A stretch of 64,000 nucleotides of DNA from Bugulina stolonifera (lineage: Eukaryota; Bryozoa; Gymnolaemata; Cheilostomatida; Bugulidae), in NCBI GenBank assembly GCA_935421135.1, contig OW285187.1, positions 10,937,929 through 11,001,928 on the forward strand, written 5' to 3'. A program made the position numbers and the translations under genes. The notes beneath the pieces were generated by a model that was given only the letters and a program-made list of their open reading frames with translations, was not told the origin of the DNA and did no database searches. Every line of letters starts with the position of its first letter. The stretch's first letter is position 1. Below are positions 36,901 to 51,900 of the stretch, one piece after another.

Positions 36901-39900
36901 GCGCATACATGTATCTATGTAAAATTATATAGTTGTATTGTAAACTGTAATCTCAAAGTATCTTTGTGTTGTTGAAAGTCTAACAAAATTATGATAATAT
37001 GGTGTATATCATTCTCCAAGAAGTTTGCTCTTGATGCTTAAATAGGCGAGCGTGAACCTCGTAATACTATTTCAATCTATTTCAGCCCTAAACTGCTGAA
37101 CCGAGTGGACGCAGTGCTGGACAGAGCTAAGCTGTACACAGATGAGTCGGTTATATCGAGCACTGAGAGCCACATGTCCGGCTACACGACAGACTGGCAG
37201 ACTGAGAGTGTGTACAATCTGAGGACTGGAGAGCAGTTGACTCTAGACCAGGCTGTTCAGAGGGGGCTACTCGACGCTAAACAGGTAATCTAGAAAGTGA
37301 CAATCTAATGTGTTTGCAGATATACTAACTACACTGACTTTTAGGATAGTTACCTATCATAGTGTTCAAATTGAAAGGCATCAATGTAATTTCATAAACA
37401 ACCTCTCTGCGGAGACTTGAACTATCGTAGGCTAAAATGAGGAAATTTATAGCTCAAGCGCTTTTGGTTTCTAGTAATGGCTTACGTCTGTATTATATTA
37501 TGTAGGATAAAAGTAAAATCTTGATAACACAAACAGCTTCGTAAAGTTAACAAACGAGTTAACTCATTATTAATTAGTTAGGATATAATTAGATTATGTA
37601 ATTACAGTGGGAGCTGGTAAGCCTTCAGCTTAAGCGCATGTTATGTTCATATCATAATGTGCAGCATATTTCTAAGTAAAACTTGCAGCAAGCACTTAGG
37701 CCTACACTAAGCTGAAACAGTAAATACTGCTGTTTAAATGCCAACAGTTGGCGAATTGAATCATTCGGATACTTGCCACTGACCTCTAAAGAATCGTGAA
37801 GACGCCTTTGCTACTTGTGATTTCTCAATATAAAACTGGAATAGTCAATACATGTATAATGTATCATATGTGATGTTAAATGTATTATTTTGTGTAAGGT
37901 ATTTATCACACTTGTATCATACTACTTTTTATGCAGGTAAAGCTAATGAGAGACTACAAGAAAAGTCACAATCCTAGCAGACTAGCTACTGAAACATTCT
38001 CTACCTCTCAGACTATGAGCTCCACATCTAAAAATAAAATGGCGTCTCATCCACACTCTCAACACTCATATAAAAGTGAAGACAACATTAAGCCGGCCCA
38101 CAATACCTCAACTGTTTTTAGTGTAGACTCTCAGTCTAGAAAGGAAAAGGGCCGCTCTCCCTCTCTCCCCAGAGACAATACCTCTATGGTCGTACAATTC
38201 TCTCAGGTAAATGTGTTACTATTACGGATTCAGGCACTACATAATAAATTGTCTATATCTCTTAACTTGCCAGGATTATATAATATTATGATAGAAAACA
38301 TTTCGGAAAATACAAAGTCAAATGACTTGATGTCAACTACAAAACGTTACAAGGCAGTGGAACATTGAAATTTAAATCTAGCAGAGTTATGCTCCCTTTG
38401 TATAGGCTGTGTAACATCTAGTCTATGTCCTCCCTCTCTCTGTAGACACAGCAGAGTCTCTCTAAAATAGGACCTCTGTCGTACAATGCTGCTGTAAGAC
38501 TTGGGCTATTCAACATAAAGACAGGTAAATACAGGGACCCCACCACTGGTCTAGTGCTCGGAATACAAGATGCCGTGTCTAAAGGATTCATCCAAGCTAA
38601 TGGAGACGCTATAACCAATCTAAACACTGGTGAGTCACAGGGTTCTTCAGTATCCTTTACATTACTCAACCACTTGAAGTCTATATTACTAGTTTTAGCC
38701 CCCAGTCTGTCATTGGTAAGGTTAGGAAGGGATAGTTAGGAGGAAAGGGTAAAATGTCTTTGAAACAAACTGGACTCTAGTGGATGTAACATCACTCGCT
38801 TGAACCTTAGGTTCAGCAGATCAGTATCCCAGTAGTTATTCTCATGTCTTTGGTCAGTCATTAGTTCCAGTCAGTGACCATGGCTATGGGTCTGAAGATT
38901 GAGGTGTTTCACTCTGATGCCAACAATATAATGCACACAATATTTAGTACATCAGCACAGTATTTAATGTACATCTGTATAACAAACAGCATACACAAGT
39001 AATTAGGTGATATCTATCAGCAAACACTACCTGCTCTCCCTGTTATCTTAGAATCATATCCTCTTTTCATTTCTCTATGTCTATGGAGCAGTAAGTGTAT
39101 TTCTCTATGTTTATGGAGAAGCAGGTGTATTTCTCTATGTACAGTTCTAATGTGTACATGTAAATAATAGATGTATAAAGCTATTAGTGTGTATAAGATG
39201 CACAAATAACATATACACATAGTCCACCTGTATATAGGTTTACTGTGTATGCATATGCTATATGTACATTTAGTTTGGAAGTACAAGTATATGTTAGGCA
39301 GTATAAGCATTTTACTTTATGCAATGTGTCAAATTCAGTGCAATTGAAAATTCATCCGTACAACAATAATGGTGTAAAGGACCGACACCCAAGGGTATGG
39401 CAGCATCTAGTCCTATAACCTACTGTAATGTTACACTATATTATGGCTATGTTTCACCCACAGGCACACCCATCACACTAGCTGATTGCATCCAGAGAAA
39501 CCTGATTGACTCAGAAACAGGTAAAATATTTGAAAGTAAGTTGAAGCAACTGAATATTGCCGTACCCAACCAGTTCATGTCCTCAAGAAGTGCCAGATAT
39601 GCACCAATCAACTTTGAGGATGCTCTGAAGGTACGTTTATCACCACATCTACTCACTGATGTCACATTTCAACAGTTTTCTCATTCGTCACTTGTTAGAT
39701 GTTCAGTTTTAGTTTGTCTAGTTTTGTACAAAATGATTGGTCTGTGTCCCGCGTAGTTTCAATTGGCTGTAGATTTCTTCTGTCTTGTTTCCCTCTATCT
39801 GATGTTTGCTTTTACGAGCACAGCACTTAACTAATGGACCTACTTGCTTTACACGATGTGTTGTATGTCATGTACATGTAGGTGGGTCTATTGAACCCGT

Positions 39901-42900
39901 ACACAGCTGAGTTCCAGCACCCTCAGTCTGAAGAGGTGAGCACACTGGGTGATGCTGTAGCCCAGCAGTATATATCTGGCAAGTCTGTGGTGGTTCAGGA
40001 TCCCACATCTGGTAACAGATATTACCTGGATGATGCTCTAAAGAGAGGCATTATCAATGCTGACAATGGTGAGCTCATTTAGTCAGCTGTACGGTGGTAG
40101 TAGACGCACATGTAAGCTTGATCACTAAATGAGTAGCTGTTAGGGGTTAGCTCCCATGATACACTACCTAACTAGAGTGGAGTGATTAGGTGATTCCCTT
40201 ACTAGCACATGACAAAGTATTAATTACTCATAAAGTTTTGGTAGAAAATCGCTGATAATTTGCAACAAGTAAAATACCGGCATCAGGAGAGGATATACAA
40301 TGTATTTACCCAATAACGCTTTGATGTCTTTTTGCCGTTATTGAGAAAGATTAGTTAAAATAAAAGTTGTTGTTCAACACACTACAGGTGACATCATTGA
40401 CACTGGAAAGCGTCAAAAAGTCATGACCTTGTATGAAGCTCTGAAGACGAAGTTATTCGAGAGTGTGTATGACCCGTTTGACAGCACTCTCCTTGACCCG
40501 AATAACGGGCACAGAGTAGACGTGAACCAGGCTGTTAAGAGGTCAATGTTAGGCCATAATACCTGCGTGGTATATGACACAGAAAAGAATAGACAGGTAG
40601 ATGCTGTGTACATTTATATACGTTATATACAGTGTATTTCTCCAATTGGCTATTCAGTTGTTTCGTATCGAAGTACATTTATGAATTTTGGCTTGTGATT
40701 TGTATTACGTTGTGTATTTTATTAAACTCCCACTTGTTTTGTACAACCAGTGTTTGAACATACAAATACTCTACTAAAGTACAATACAAGCCATGTAGTT
40801 TAGTTTTTTAGTGTTATATCTGACACACATGTACATTATCTTCTGAATATTATATGTGTACTTGTTGTTCCACTGGTTTTGAGAGTAAGCTATGTATTAT
40901 ACAGGTCTCATTTGACGAGGCACTAGAGGATGATATAGTAGACAGGCAGCTGGCTATGTATGTGGATAAGAAGGGAGGGCGTAGATTGATATGTAAGACT
41001 GCTACTGAAATGGGACTCATTGAGCCGATAGGTGCACCTGTACTCAACAAACTAAGAGTACTAGAGTCTATACACAAGCTGTATGCTCCCCCTGGTGACA
41101 GGTTTGTATACAATAATTATGCATAATTTCATGTAGCAGCCTACATGTTATATATGTATACATATAAATCAAACAGCAATGTAATGATAACATACACATT
41201 ATATCTTTCAATCACAGCGCTTACTTTTTCTGAAAATTTACTGTTGATATAAGGATGAACTTAAACGCAAAATGTGAAAAACTTTCCTGTTTCCAAAGTC
41301 ATCTAAGTATAGCAACGTTACAGCAAGTTGCTAGAACCCTTTCCACAGAGGAAACCAAATGTATATTATCTGATTTTTAATATTTTCTACATTCACCGTG
41401 TGTTATACATCAAATAGAGATTCATGTACACTATGTACCTGTACTCTAATGATCACACACCGTGTATCTACAGTATCTCAGCCCCGTCCTACACTATGTA
41501 TGAGGACGTCAAGTCTACAGCATTGAGTACGGTACGTAAGCCAGAGATACGGACAGAGGTGGACACACAAGAGTACAAGTCAGAGAGAACTATTAAACTC
41601 AGTGGTAAGGGTGATGGCAGCAAGTCCGACTCCATAGATATAGCTCCTGGTGACAAGGTGCTGGTGCCTAAACCATTTCAGCCTGGTCGTTCTGCTCCAC
41701 CACAGACACCCCTTCCCCAGACACCGCTTCCGCAGAAGCCACTGAGGAGCAAACATCTGGCTAAGAAGGCTGTTCCACCTGTTGCTGAAGATCAGATTAC
41801 TCCGTATGTAGCATTAATTTATATATATTATCTATGTACAAGTATTCAACTGTTGGGAGTTATCCTTCCTATGTGCAAGTAATTACAACTCCCATAAGCC
41901 TACATGCTAACAGAATATTTTGTGTTGTAGTGTTTATGCTGAGACTACCATATGGAATCCTTTGTGTATTATTCTTAAGGCTCACTCACTTGACTGTGCA
42001 CACAATACCTACTGTGTGTTACTTACTGCAGTAGCTGTAATGTACTTACTGCAGTAGCTGCAATGTACTTACTGCAGTAGCTGTAATGTACTTACTGCAG
42101 TAGCTGTAATATACTTACTGCAGTAGCTGTAATGTACTTACTGCAGTAGCTGTAATGTACTTACTGCAGTAGCTGTAATGTACTTACTGTACTCTACTTA
42201 CTTACTAAATTGAGGAGAACTACAGTACTAAAGTACCATCACAACCTACATGATGCATACTTATATAAGTCTACATAAGTTCATTGAAATTTCAGAGTAT
42301 TTGCTGAACTGTATTATGATGAGGAATGGTAAGTGTGTAGAAGGTGTAGGGTCAGTATGCTATGTGTAACATGGGAATATGTCCAGCTACTGCTTATTAT
42401 AAGCCAACTGTCCGCTAAACCTATCTATCTCGTCTGTATCTGGTTTTATTATGCTGTAAATGCTGTGGTTTACCAGGTCAGGTGTATGTAGGTGAAGTGT
42501 GTATGTCCATGATGTTGGACATGGCATCTCTTATGTCCCAGCTCTCAAGTATATGACGTGCCCTCATACATTACTATGCTCACCAACCCAGTATATGACA
42601 TGTCCTCATACATTACTATGCTCACCAACCCAGTATATGACATGCCCTCATACATTACTATGCTCACCAACCCAGTATATGACATGCCCTCATACACTAC
42701 TATGCTCACCAACCCAGTATATGACATGCCCTCATACATTACTATGCTCACCAACCCAGTATATGACATGTCCTCATACATTACTATGCTCACCAACCCA
42801 GTATATGACATGCCCTCACTCACACACTACTATGCTCACCAACTGCTCTTCTGCTCTCATGTGTTTCTTCCCAGTCTGCTTCAAATACCCATAAGCCACA

Positions 42901-45900
42901 CCTACCAATGGCAGTTATACCATGTGATGTTTCATAGACATACTAATCAAATACATGTACTATAATATAATTATATATTGAAGTATTTATTTAGACGGTA
43001 CCTGTGTATATAATACACTGTACGGTACATATTTATAAATTTACACAATGGTTATGGGCATTTCCACTTTCATCCAGGAGAAAAATTGCCTTGGATATTC
43101 TACTTTTTTCTCCGCGATGCAGGTAAGGGGAAAACAAGAGAATGCTGTGGGTGTTTAGAGGTAGTCCTATAAGGCATAACAGATGCATTCATCTTTTTTT
43201 CTAAGATTTACTTGTATTTAACAGCTAATAAAGTTGTGGAGAGAAAAATCGGTATGTAGCAGAAAGCTACTCAATATATTTGTATGTGCTCTAATTGTGA
43301 TGTGTAACATATTCTCTAGGTCTGCCAAGAAGCCTGTACAGCGGCCCAAGTCTCCAAGTGATTTACTGCCTAGTCAGGGTGCCCCTAATCTTGCCTCCCC
43401 TACTCTTGCTTCACCCGGTGGGACCAAGATTATCTCAGTAACAGAGGAAGTGTATGAAACAGTGGAGACAACACCTAGTGCTAAGGCTAACAGGAAACAT
43501 GTGGATAACATCAGTGCCCCAGAATACTTCACCAAAGGTTTGTTGTGTTATTAGTAGTTACAATCCTGGTTGTTTGGAGTTATGGCCACATTGGGTTTCA
43601 ACCTATTAATTATGGGTTAGTGATGATTTTGCGACATGTACATCATTGGAAATTAATGACTTGGGACTATTGATTTAAAAAAGTTTTATGACTTCAAATA
43701 CTGCTCTAATATGGTACAGTATAATATCAAAATACAACTCCACTAAGTCTCCCTATTTCCGCAGAAGACTCCATGATTTCCAATGTCATCAAAATAAGAC
43801 ACCTCACCCAAATACTGACCAATCTTGGTTAAGCCTGCCAATAGTGTTGCTCTGTTGAGAAATAAGTAGGTAGATGTCTATACTATTATAATGTGCATTA
43901 TGATCGCACCACAGGAGAAACTGTTGAGGTAAATATAGATGATGATGAGATAGACAACTACAAGTTAGAACTCAAGACAGACCGCCCTCAAGATATAGAC
44001 TGGGACCTTAGTATACAACAGAAGCCTGGCAAGGAACAGACAGTCACCAAAGTCGTCGAAGAGGTGCGAATCATCTACAAGTATTTGTAACAACTACCAT
44101 CACAGTGTTATAATAACTCGTAAAATTAGCTATCGGCAACTAGATGCAAATATTAATGCACACATTTAAAACATGCTCTATATCCTATAGCTTCTCTAAC
44201 TTCAGGTTAAATTGTTTTAGACTAAGCCGTTGTAGATGAATGATCTAAACTTTAATAAATTGACGGCATTCCAAAGCAATGCCATAAATACTGCAGCTTT
44301 GCAGAAGTGACTCTCTTGTATAAACAACATGGAAGCTACATGTTGTGTGATAAATATGTCTAATTTTGTGACGCCGTGTCAATTTCAACTTCTGAGAGAG
44401 TATCCTGTATTTTGCTGCCAGGTCGTAGAGGAGGTGCTAGATAATGCAAGCAACCAGCAGCAGCAAGCCACAAACCTGCCAGACCTGCAGATCACAGTTG
44501 AATCTACAGAAAAGGAGGAGCCTCTTAGACAGCCTATAGAAGAGCCTGTGGAACCTAAACCTGTAAAGCCAGTAGAGAGGCCAACTGACCCGTCCCCACC
44601 ACAAAGGATCAGAGACAAGGAAATCATCATTATAGAGCGTGAAGGAGCTACGATCACTAAGAATATAAATATCAACATCGAGTCGGCGCTAGAGGAAGGT
44701 TTGTGTTACAAAAGGCTCAAAACTACAGAATGGTTTGAGTTATAACGGAGACAGTTTTAGGCAGAGGCAAATAGCCTAACCTGAAGCTATAATTTAGTTG
44801 GTTTCCAAAACTTTTCTGTCATTGTGTACATATACCTACCAACTCTAGTCTAATAATAGAAATGATTTGTCAGTCGGAGAAACAGAGTAAACAACATCAA
44901 CCTTGTAAGTATACATTAGAATGATGCACTAACAGTTAATGTATTGGTGTTATCACTGTAGGATATATTGATCTACCAAAGAGGGAATTCACACATCCAA
45001 CTACTGGAGAGAAGATGCCCCTAACTGATGCTGTAAAGAGAGGATACATTCAAGGAAGTGGAGATGAGATCAGGAATGCAATCACCAGTCACTATGAGAA
45101 ACTGAAGATGGCTGGTTTGAAGAAAGCCGTTATGGAATACAGCACTACAAAGGTATGCAAGTCATTATTCTCTTGGTTTGAAGTTGTCTTTTCTCACTCT
45201 CTCATATTCTTTGAATGAGAAGACAACTGCAAGTCATTAGCCATTGTATTACAATGTCATAACCTTAGATCACTCATACCTCTTTATTTTAGATGGATGA
45301 AATAGATCCACAGATAATGGTAAATGAATATGTTTTGGTCATAAACAAACTTCATATACTATGAAAGTACAAAACCATAGCATGAAATTGTAACAACACC
45401 ATTACACTGGCTTGTATCACTTCATGGTAACCAATGATCCACATGGTAACAAGTGAACTGATTTAAAACCACTAATTCACTTTCTAACCACGTTTTCTAC
45501 CTAACTTCTATTAATTAAACATTTCCACCATAAGTTAGGAATGAAATTAGGAACAGGTACAGGTTGATTGGAGATCAAGAAAGTCTTTTCAAATTATCAT
45601 GAGCAATGAAATTATATAATTGAATTAACTCTCTACAACCCAAAAACAATATTCTACAAAAATCCACTAAATTTCCAATATAAGAAGCTTTACTATATAC
45701 ATGTATTGTGTAAGCACAGAAATGGAAGATACAGCATGCATTCTTGTCCTGCTGTTTTCATATACTATACATGTACATGTAGTATATGGGAATAAACTTA
45801 CAAACCGATTGATACATTCGTTGTAGGAGTTTTCGTCATTTGTCGAGAAGGAACATGCCGGCATGCCTCTCGCCGATGCTATAGCTGGGAAGCACCTTGA

Positions 45901-48900
45901 TGCTCGTTCTGGTAAGTTTGTAGACCCAAGTTCTGGTCTCACCTACACCCTGAAGGAGGCAGTCGATCATGGGATGGTAGATGGAGAGAGTGCAGAGTTT
46001 ACTAGCCCTGGCAATAAGAAGACTTGTAACCTCAAGCAAGCCCTGGAAAGGAATGTTCTGGATCAGTATGGCAAATGGACAAGTCCTCTCACAGGTGTGT
46101 TGTGTAGATCAGCTAATCTGTGCATCTCGAGTCTTTCATCACAAGGGATTTCAACTCGTAATCAAAAGGTCACATAACCCAACAAAGTTGTGTTACTGTA
46201 TTATACTTTCAGCCCTTAACAATATTTTGGGTTTGTATCAGAATTATCCTAGCATATTAGTCTGCCTGTAGCACTGCTGATTAGCACTTTGAAGTTGTCT
46301 TATTTCTATATAAATTATTCAATTTTTGTTGTTTAGTGAGATATTTCACTTGTATAACAGGCCAAAAGTCACCCTTCTCTGATGCCATAAAGAAAGGTCT
46401 CGTGAGGATGATATCCGCGGAACAAACTATCAATAAGATGACTACAATTACGGAGATCAAGAAGGTTGCGGTTCACTTTGTGATTCACCCAGTCACCACG
46501 CAGAGAATAGACTACAACCAGGCTGTTATGGAAGGTAAGTGCGACTCTCCAATATTATTACACTGATTTATGTCATTTAATGTTTCGCATGGTCAATTTG
46601 TTTCCTTCACAATCATTTCAAAATGGTCAATAAATCTGTGGAACACAGGCCACGAAAACATAGCTACAAGTGTTTCTCTAGTATTGTTTTGTTGACAAGC
46701 ACTGCCAAGTCCATATGCTACATGTAGGATAGAAATCACATGCTGTTAGCCAATTTAACCTAGGCCCAAAGGCCATCTTGGTTATATCACTAGTGACATT
46801 AATTAGTCCATGAGGTTACAGGGGCAGTGTTTGTTCATTCAATTAAGTTTATTGAAACACAAAGACTCACAATAAACTGCTAAAGCTGTGAACTTCGGCG
46901 GACCGGCTCAGTTGTTCGTCGGCTTGGCTCCATGGGCTAGGTGTGGTGCCAGCCCATTGATGGGTCCAATTAATGGCCAGCCAATAATGACAGCTAATTT
47001 AAAATTAATTATATAATTAGAGTCTTTGTATCTGATATTAACCACTTCCAACAGGGCTCCGTGGTACCAGGGGTATGTTGCTCATGTTGGTCTTTGTTTA
47101 GGTAAGCAAACAGTTTTTGGTTTTAGAAATAGGCTCCATTGGCTGCAAGTAAGTACACGGCCTCCCGTGTACCTGTCTAGTGGATTGGAGAAATAAAAAT
47201 TCATTAAAACAAAGCGAAGACAACTTCCATCTAGAATATATTACCCTGCCTTTCCATGGTTATGCCGCACAATGCTGCTATCTCTTGTTTTCCAACAGCA
47301 AGTTGAACCCAGATAGATGTGTTATTCTTGTTTCTGTTGTGTTAGTATACATTATGTCCATAATATGAAACTAAGAAAATAAGGCAGCAGACGTTTATTT
47401 TGTGGGCATCTCGTATCGATGCAAGTTTTGATTTAGGATATTCTATAGACCTAACTGTGGATTAATACATGTAGAATATTATTATAAAGTGTATAATGTA
47501 ATGTACCTGATATAGTTATACATTACCACAGTAGTACATGTATATACACTGTATATTTATAGCTTGTAATGGGGAGCCAGATTGGCTTATTACTTCTGTT
47601 AATTAGATCTACAGATTCAAACAAATTCATCTGCTATAAATTTCTAACAGTTAGCATTGATTATGATACACACTTTCCTACTATATACGGATATTGTGTA
47701 TGTTAATTATAGGTCTGCAGCAAATGGTGTTATGAGTGAACTTTACGATATGCTATTCTCTTGTAGTTACTTGTCGGTGTTAGTTCGCTTGTTATGATTG
47801 TTATGTGAATCTGCAGGTATAATCTCTACTGTGGATGGTATATATCGTAACCCGGCAACTAATGACACGCTCTCATTGGATGACGCTGTCAAGTACGGAC
47901 TGATCAGTGGAGAGATACTGGATACTAAGAGAAAGACAGAAGAGAAGATTCTAGATTCTACTAACATAGTGTCACACAGCATGGATGAGGCTGACAGAGG
48001 AGATGGCAATGAGTCTCATGAATCCAGTCTACATGTATGTTCTCCATTGTATACATATATAGTTCAGTTGTTAGTATGACAGCAATATTCGTTACTTATT
48101 TGGGTTTCTAGAATGTACATGCACATGTAGTAGCACTGCATATAATTTATACATGCACATGTATATGTTAGTAGGCTACATATAATTCCAATTTATATAC
48201 CTGTATATTATACATGATAATACTTCAATATATACGTATCTCGTACTTCATATGTACATGTGGGATATAATATCACTTATGTTTTCATTTTCTACTTCTC
48301 AACACTGTATTATAATGGTATTGTACAAATATATAGTTGACTTACAAATAGTGCACAAACCGTACAAATAGTACATTATGTCTATGTACTACATGTCTAT
48401 ATGTATATACAGCTGTATAGAAAGTATGGTCTGATCAGTGGAGAGATACTGGATACAAGAGAAAGACAGAATTACAGAATCACATGTAATTCTATTTTTT
48501 TGCTATAGATAATCAAGTCTCCAATGAAGAGTTATGTGATAGACACAGTGGTGGATCCACGTACTAAGAAGACTATATCCACTGGAGAGGCCATTAAACT
48601 TGGTATCATTGACCCCGCAACTGCTACCTACCACAACCTAGTCACAGGGGAGAGTATTACGTTTGAAGAGGCCATCAAGGTATGCGTTATACATCAGATT
48701 TGTACTTGTACTTGTACTTGTATTTGTATCTTTCAGTACAGAACTTGATACTCTACTTGTACTTGGTTATATGTACTTGATACTCTACTTGTACTTGGTT
48801 ATATGTACTTGTACTCTACTTGTACTTGGTCTCAACGGGAAAAAAGTACTTTTGGATACTTGCATTTACACCTTTTAGTGCAGAACTTAATACTTTACTT

Positions 48901-51900
48901 GTACTTGGCTCAATTCTCCAAGCAAGAGCACTGGTATATGTACATGTATTTCCATGTACATACATGTGTGTGACATGTCCTCTATAATAAGTGTAACAAA
49001 TGTGTTCACACACTGGTATGCATATGCATATAGGTGTACATGTACATACAGCTGCGTAGTGTTATATACGAGAACTACATATATCTAATTAATCACACGT
49101 TTGTGATTTTAGAGACAACTACTGAGGTGTATGGAAACTACAGATTTACCCGACACAGAGAAGTTTAATATTCTAGGAGTTACCTGCCCATGTACAGGTC
49201 AAGAGATTTCCCTCTCACAGGCTCTAGACGATGGGGTTATAGACTTTGGCAGAGGTTTGTTTTGCAGTTATATGTAATATATCTTGCTTGTAAAATATTA
49301 CTGTGAGTGTTTAACAATATATACACATGGACGTGTGAAATGTGTAGACAATCTTTTTACTGACCCATCATCAGTGTTGCACCTTGTTGTACACACCTGA
49401 TCCTAATTACTTCTACATGTATTATAATAATATAATGTATTTTAGCAAGGAATTTATTATAATAATACTATGTAGCAGTATATAATGTTACTTATTTAGT
49501 GAGAGTTATCAGTTGTCTAGTATTATTTGCATATCTACATGCATGTCTAAATACATATCATATCATGTTTTGAACATGATATATATAGTAGCTGTGTAAG
49601 TATGTTGTATTTGATTTATAGGTGTGTATGTAAATACTGTAACAAGGAGGACTGTTTCATTCGCCGATGCTATCGACAAGAAATTGATGCGTTGTGAGGG
49701 ACGACTCCCAGAAGGTATGACCAACACTATAAGGAATGAGGAAGAGGAAAATGTCACCAATGCTGTCTACACGGAGCAGAAGTCCTACACCATCACTGGA
49801 GCCAGAGATACCAAGACTGGTGAGTCATGCTTTAGGAATCCTGCTTTCAGTCAGCTACAGGCTTGTTACATAACATGTGTTATGTTCCACTATATAAGTA
49901 TACACAGCAAGTGTATGCTAGTATGTAGATACATGTTATAGTTGTATGATGTTATTCATGCAAGTAATATCTGTCAACTGAATAATCAGAAACCTGTTTC
50001 ACATCCATGAAAATACCAGTCTTCGCTTCATCTCTCAACTGCATCTACATCTATGTACTTTCACACCAAAGAACCTTTTCAATGAAACCTTGTAAATAAA
50101 ATTGCTATAGTACTAACACATTTAGTGCATACAATAACATGTACATGTATATAATGTAACACTGTCTAGTCCAACACAACATAGCTATCAGTTTGAGTAT
50201 TGGTTTGGCACTGAGCATGGTGTACACAACTCCTACAGGTGAGACAGTGGGTATAAAGGAAGCTATCAGACGAGGTATACTAGACTCTGACCTTGGAACC
50301 TTCAAGGACATTCGTACAGGAAGATGCTACACAATACAAGAGGCTATCGATGAGGGACTATTGGTAGCCACTTTAGATGACCCAAATAAACCAGCTAAAG
50401 ACTCGACTGGTAAGTGTGCATATCTGTCTGCCCGTCTAGCTGTGTGTGTGTACGTGTTTGACTACATGGCGAAAGATAGTGGAGAGGAAGAACGTCGAAG
50501 GACACTTTACCCTAAAACTTTCCCTGTTCCACCTACTGCCAGGGTGGTATCGTATGAAGTATTCCCTTAATTTATTGTAAGTTTACATTGAAAGCAGTTA
50601 CTCATGCTATGCAGCTATAATACAAATCCTACAGAATATAATGCATATACAGGTGTAATATGAAGTCCGAATAAGTATTATTATAGCAACATACTGTCAC
50701 TATCTCTACCAACTTGTATTTACTTGCACACCTAATCTGTGGACATAGTTTGATATTACAAAGAGTCGCTAGTCATACATGACATACAATACTATGTACA
50801 TATTTTGCTGCTGCGGCTACTGTGTAAACATATGAGTCTTAATTCTCACACACTACTTGTATTAGAATCACATGATAGCGCAGTTGGATTGCACAATGTA
50901 CATGGAATAATTAACAATATTCATTACTTTTTATATTTGATATCAAAATCATGACGTTTTACTACAAATATGATAAAAAGAAGACGACTCATTCGTTCTC
51001 TGATGGGTACTTTTCAGATACATCAATGACTGTGAACACAACAAAGACATTCGATATCGAGGCAGTCATTGATCCGAACACCAAAGAAGAAGTGTCAGCA
51101 GAGGAAGCCGTGCAACGAGGGATCATAGATGAGGCTACTGGTAGGTAACGCTAGTTATATGTCATTCCCTGTAGGTTAAAATGAACTAAGCAGCTCACAC
51201 TTGGTGTAATTTTTATGCTTATCAAATGGTATAAAAACCTAGTGTTAGTACAGAGCAGAATATCTTTTGTTGCATGATGAAAGGCCGTCACATTCTGTTG
51301 TGTGGATAACAGAACATTAGTCGCAGCTTCTAACCAGTGTGCAGTTACTTGTGGTCTGACAGCTATTAGTTCTACTATGCTGTATTGGGTCACAGCATCC
51401 AATATATAGTTTAATCACCAAACCACATTTATGTAGCTGGCCTGAGTTATTTAAATCTGTTCAACTCAACTGGGTTTCATCTGCCAGTGACTCTTCAATG
51501 ATATATATACTGTGTCTTCAACATAATCGAGTTGCCTTGCCCTCATGACGGCACAAACTCTACTCCGATTATTAGGCTGTTCACAAAAATCGCCCTCCAA
51601 TGACAATTATTATAACAACTTTTTAGTTTAAACTAAAGATCATATAAGTTACGTCATGAAATAGAGGTGACGACTCCAAACTGATGTGATATTCTAACAA
51701 GAGTGAACAGTTTTAAAAGAGTTGTTGCTTGTACTCCTGTCTGCGATGTGTGTGTAGGCAACACTGTTTTGTTGTAGGTGACTATGTCAATGTGGACACG
51801 ATGGAGAGCTGGAGCATGGACAATGCTATCAAACAGGGGCTGGTGAAAGCTAAACCAATACCAGCTCACGACACAGTTTCATTCTCTATCTGTTCAGTCG

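Larger units (their letters stand above)
34461..38206 (+). other. Plakin-repeat gene exons 10-13: linker 1 with an isolated repeat
   Basis: Exons: 34461-34714, 35763-35816, 37086-37284, 37937-38206. The encoded residues, about 635-893, are mostly charged and Ser-rich (SKRSMFEDGLRRDHTDSLFD, QHSYKSEDNIKPAHNTS). One plakin motif lies in exon 12 (YNLRTGEQLTLDQAVQRGLL). Junctions 10/11 and 11/12 are both phase 2 (a Glu and an Asp codon), so the 54-base exon 11 could be skipped without a frame change. Such linkers between repeat modules are known in plectin and epiplakin. Confidence 0.78.
41474..44698 (+). other. Plakin-repeat gene exons 19-23: linker 2 (Pro/Lys/Glu-rich)
   Basis: Exons: 41474-41803, 42296-42328, 43320-43537, 43915-44063, 44422-44698. 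The residues, about 1208-1543, are low-complexity: PPQTPLPQTPLPQKPL, LASPTLASPGG, and an acidic stretch with EEPVEPKPVKPVERPTDPSP. Exon 20 is only 33 bases (VFAELYYDEEW) and is phase 2 at both ends, so inclusion or skipping both keep frame. The donor of exon 22 (GTGCGA) is non-consensus, and the same coding word recurs at the start of exon 23. Confidence 0.75.

Noticed and set aside
42020..42835. CRISPR-like array
   Set aside because: Units of 23 and 42 bp are contiguous tandem repeats without unique spacers, in an animal intron.
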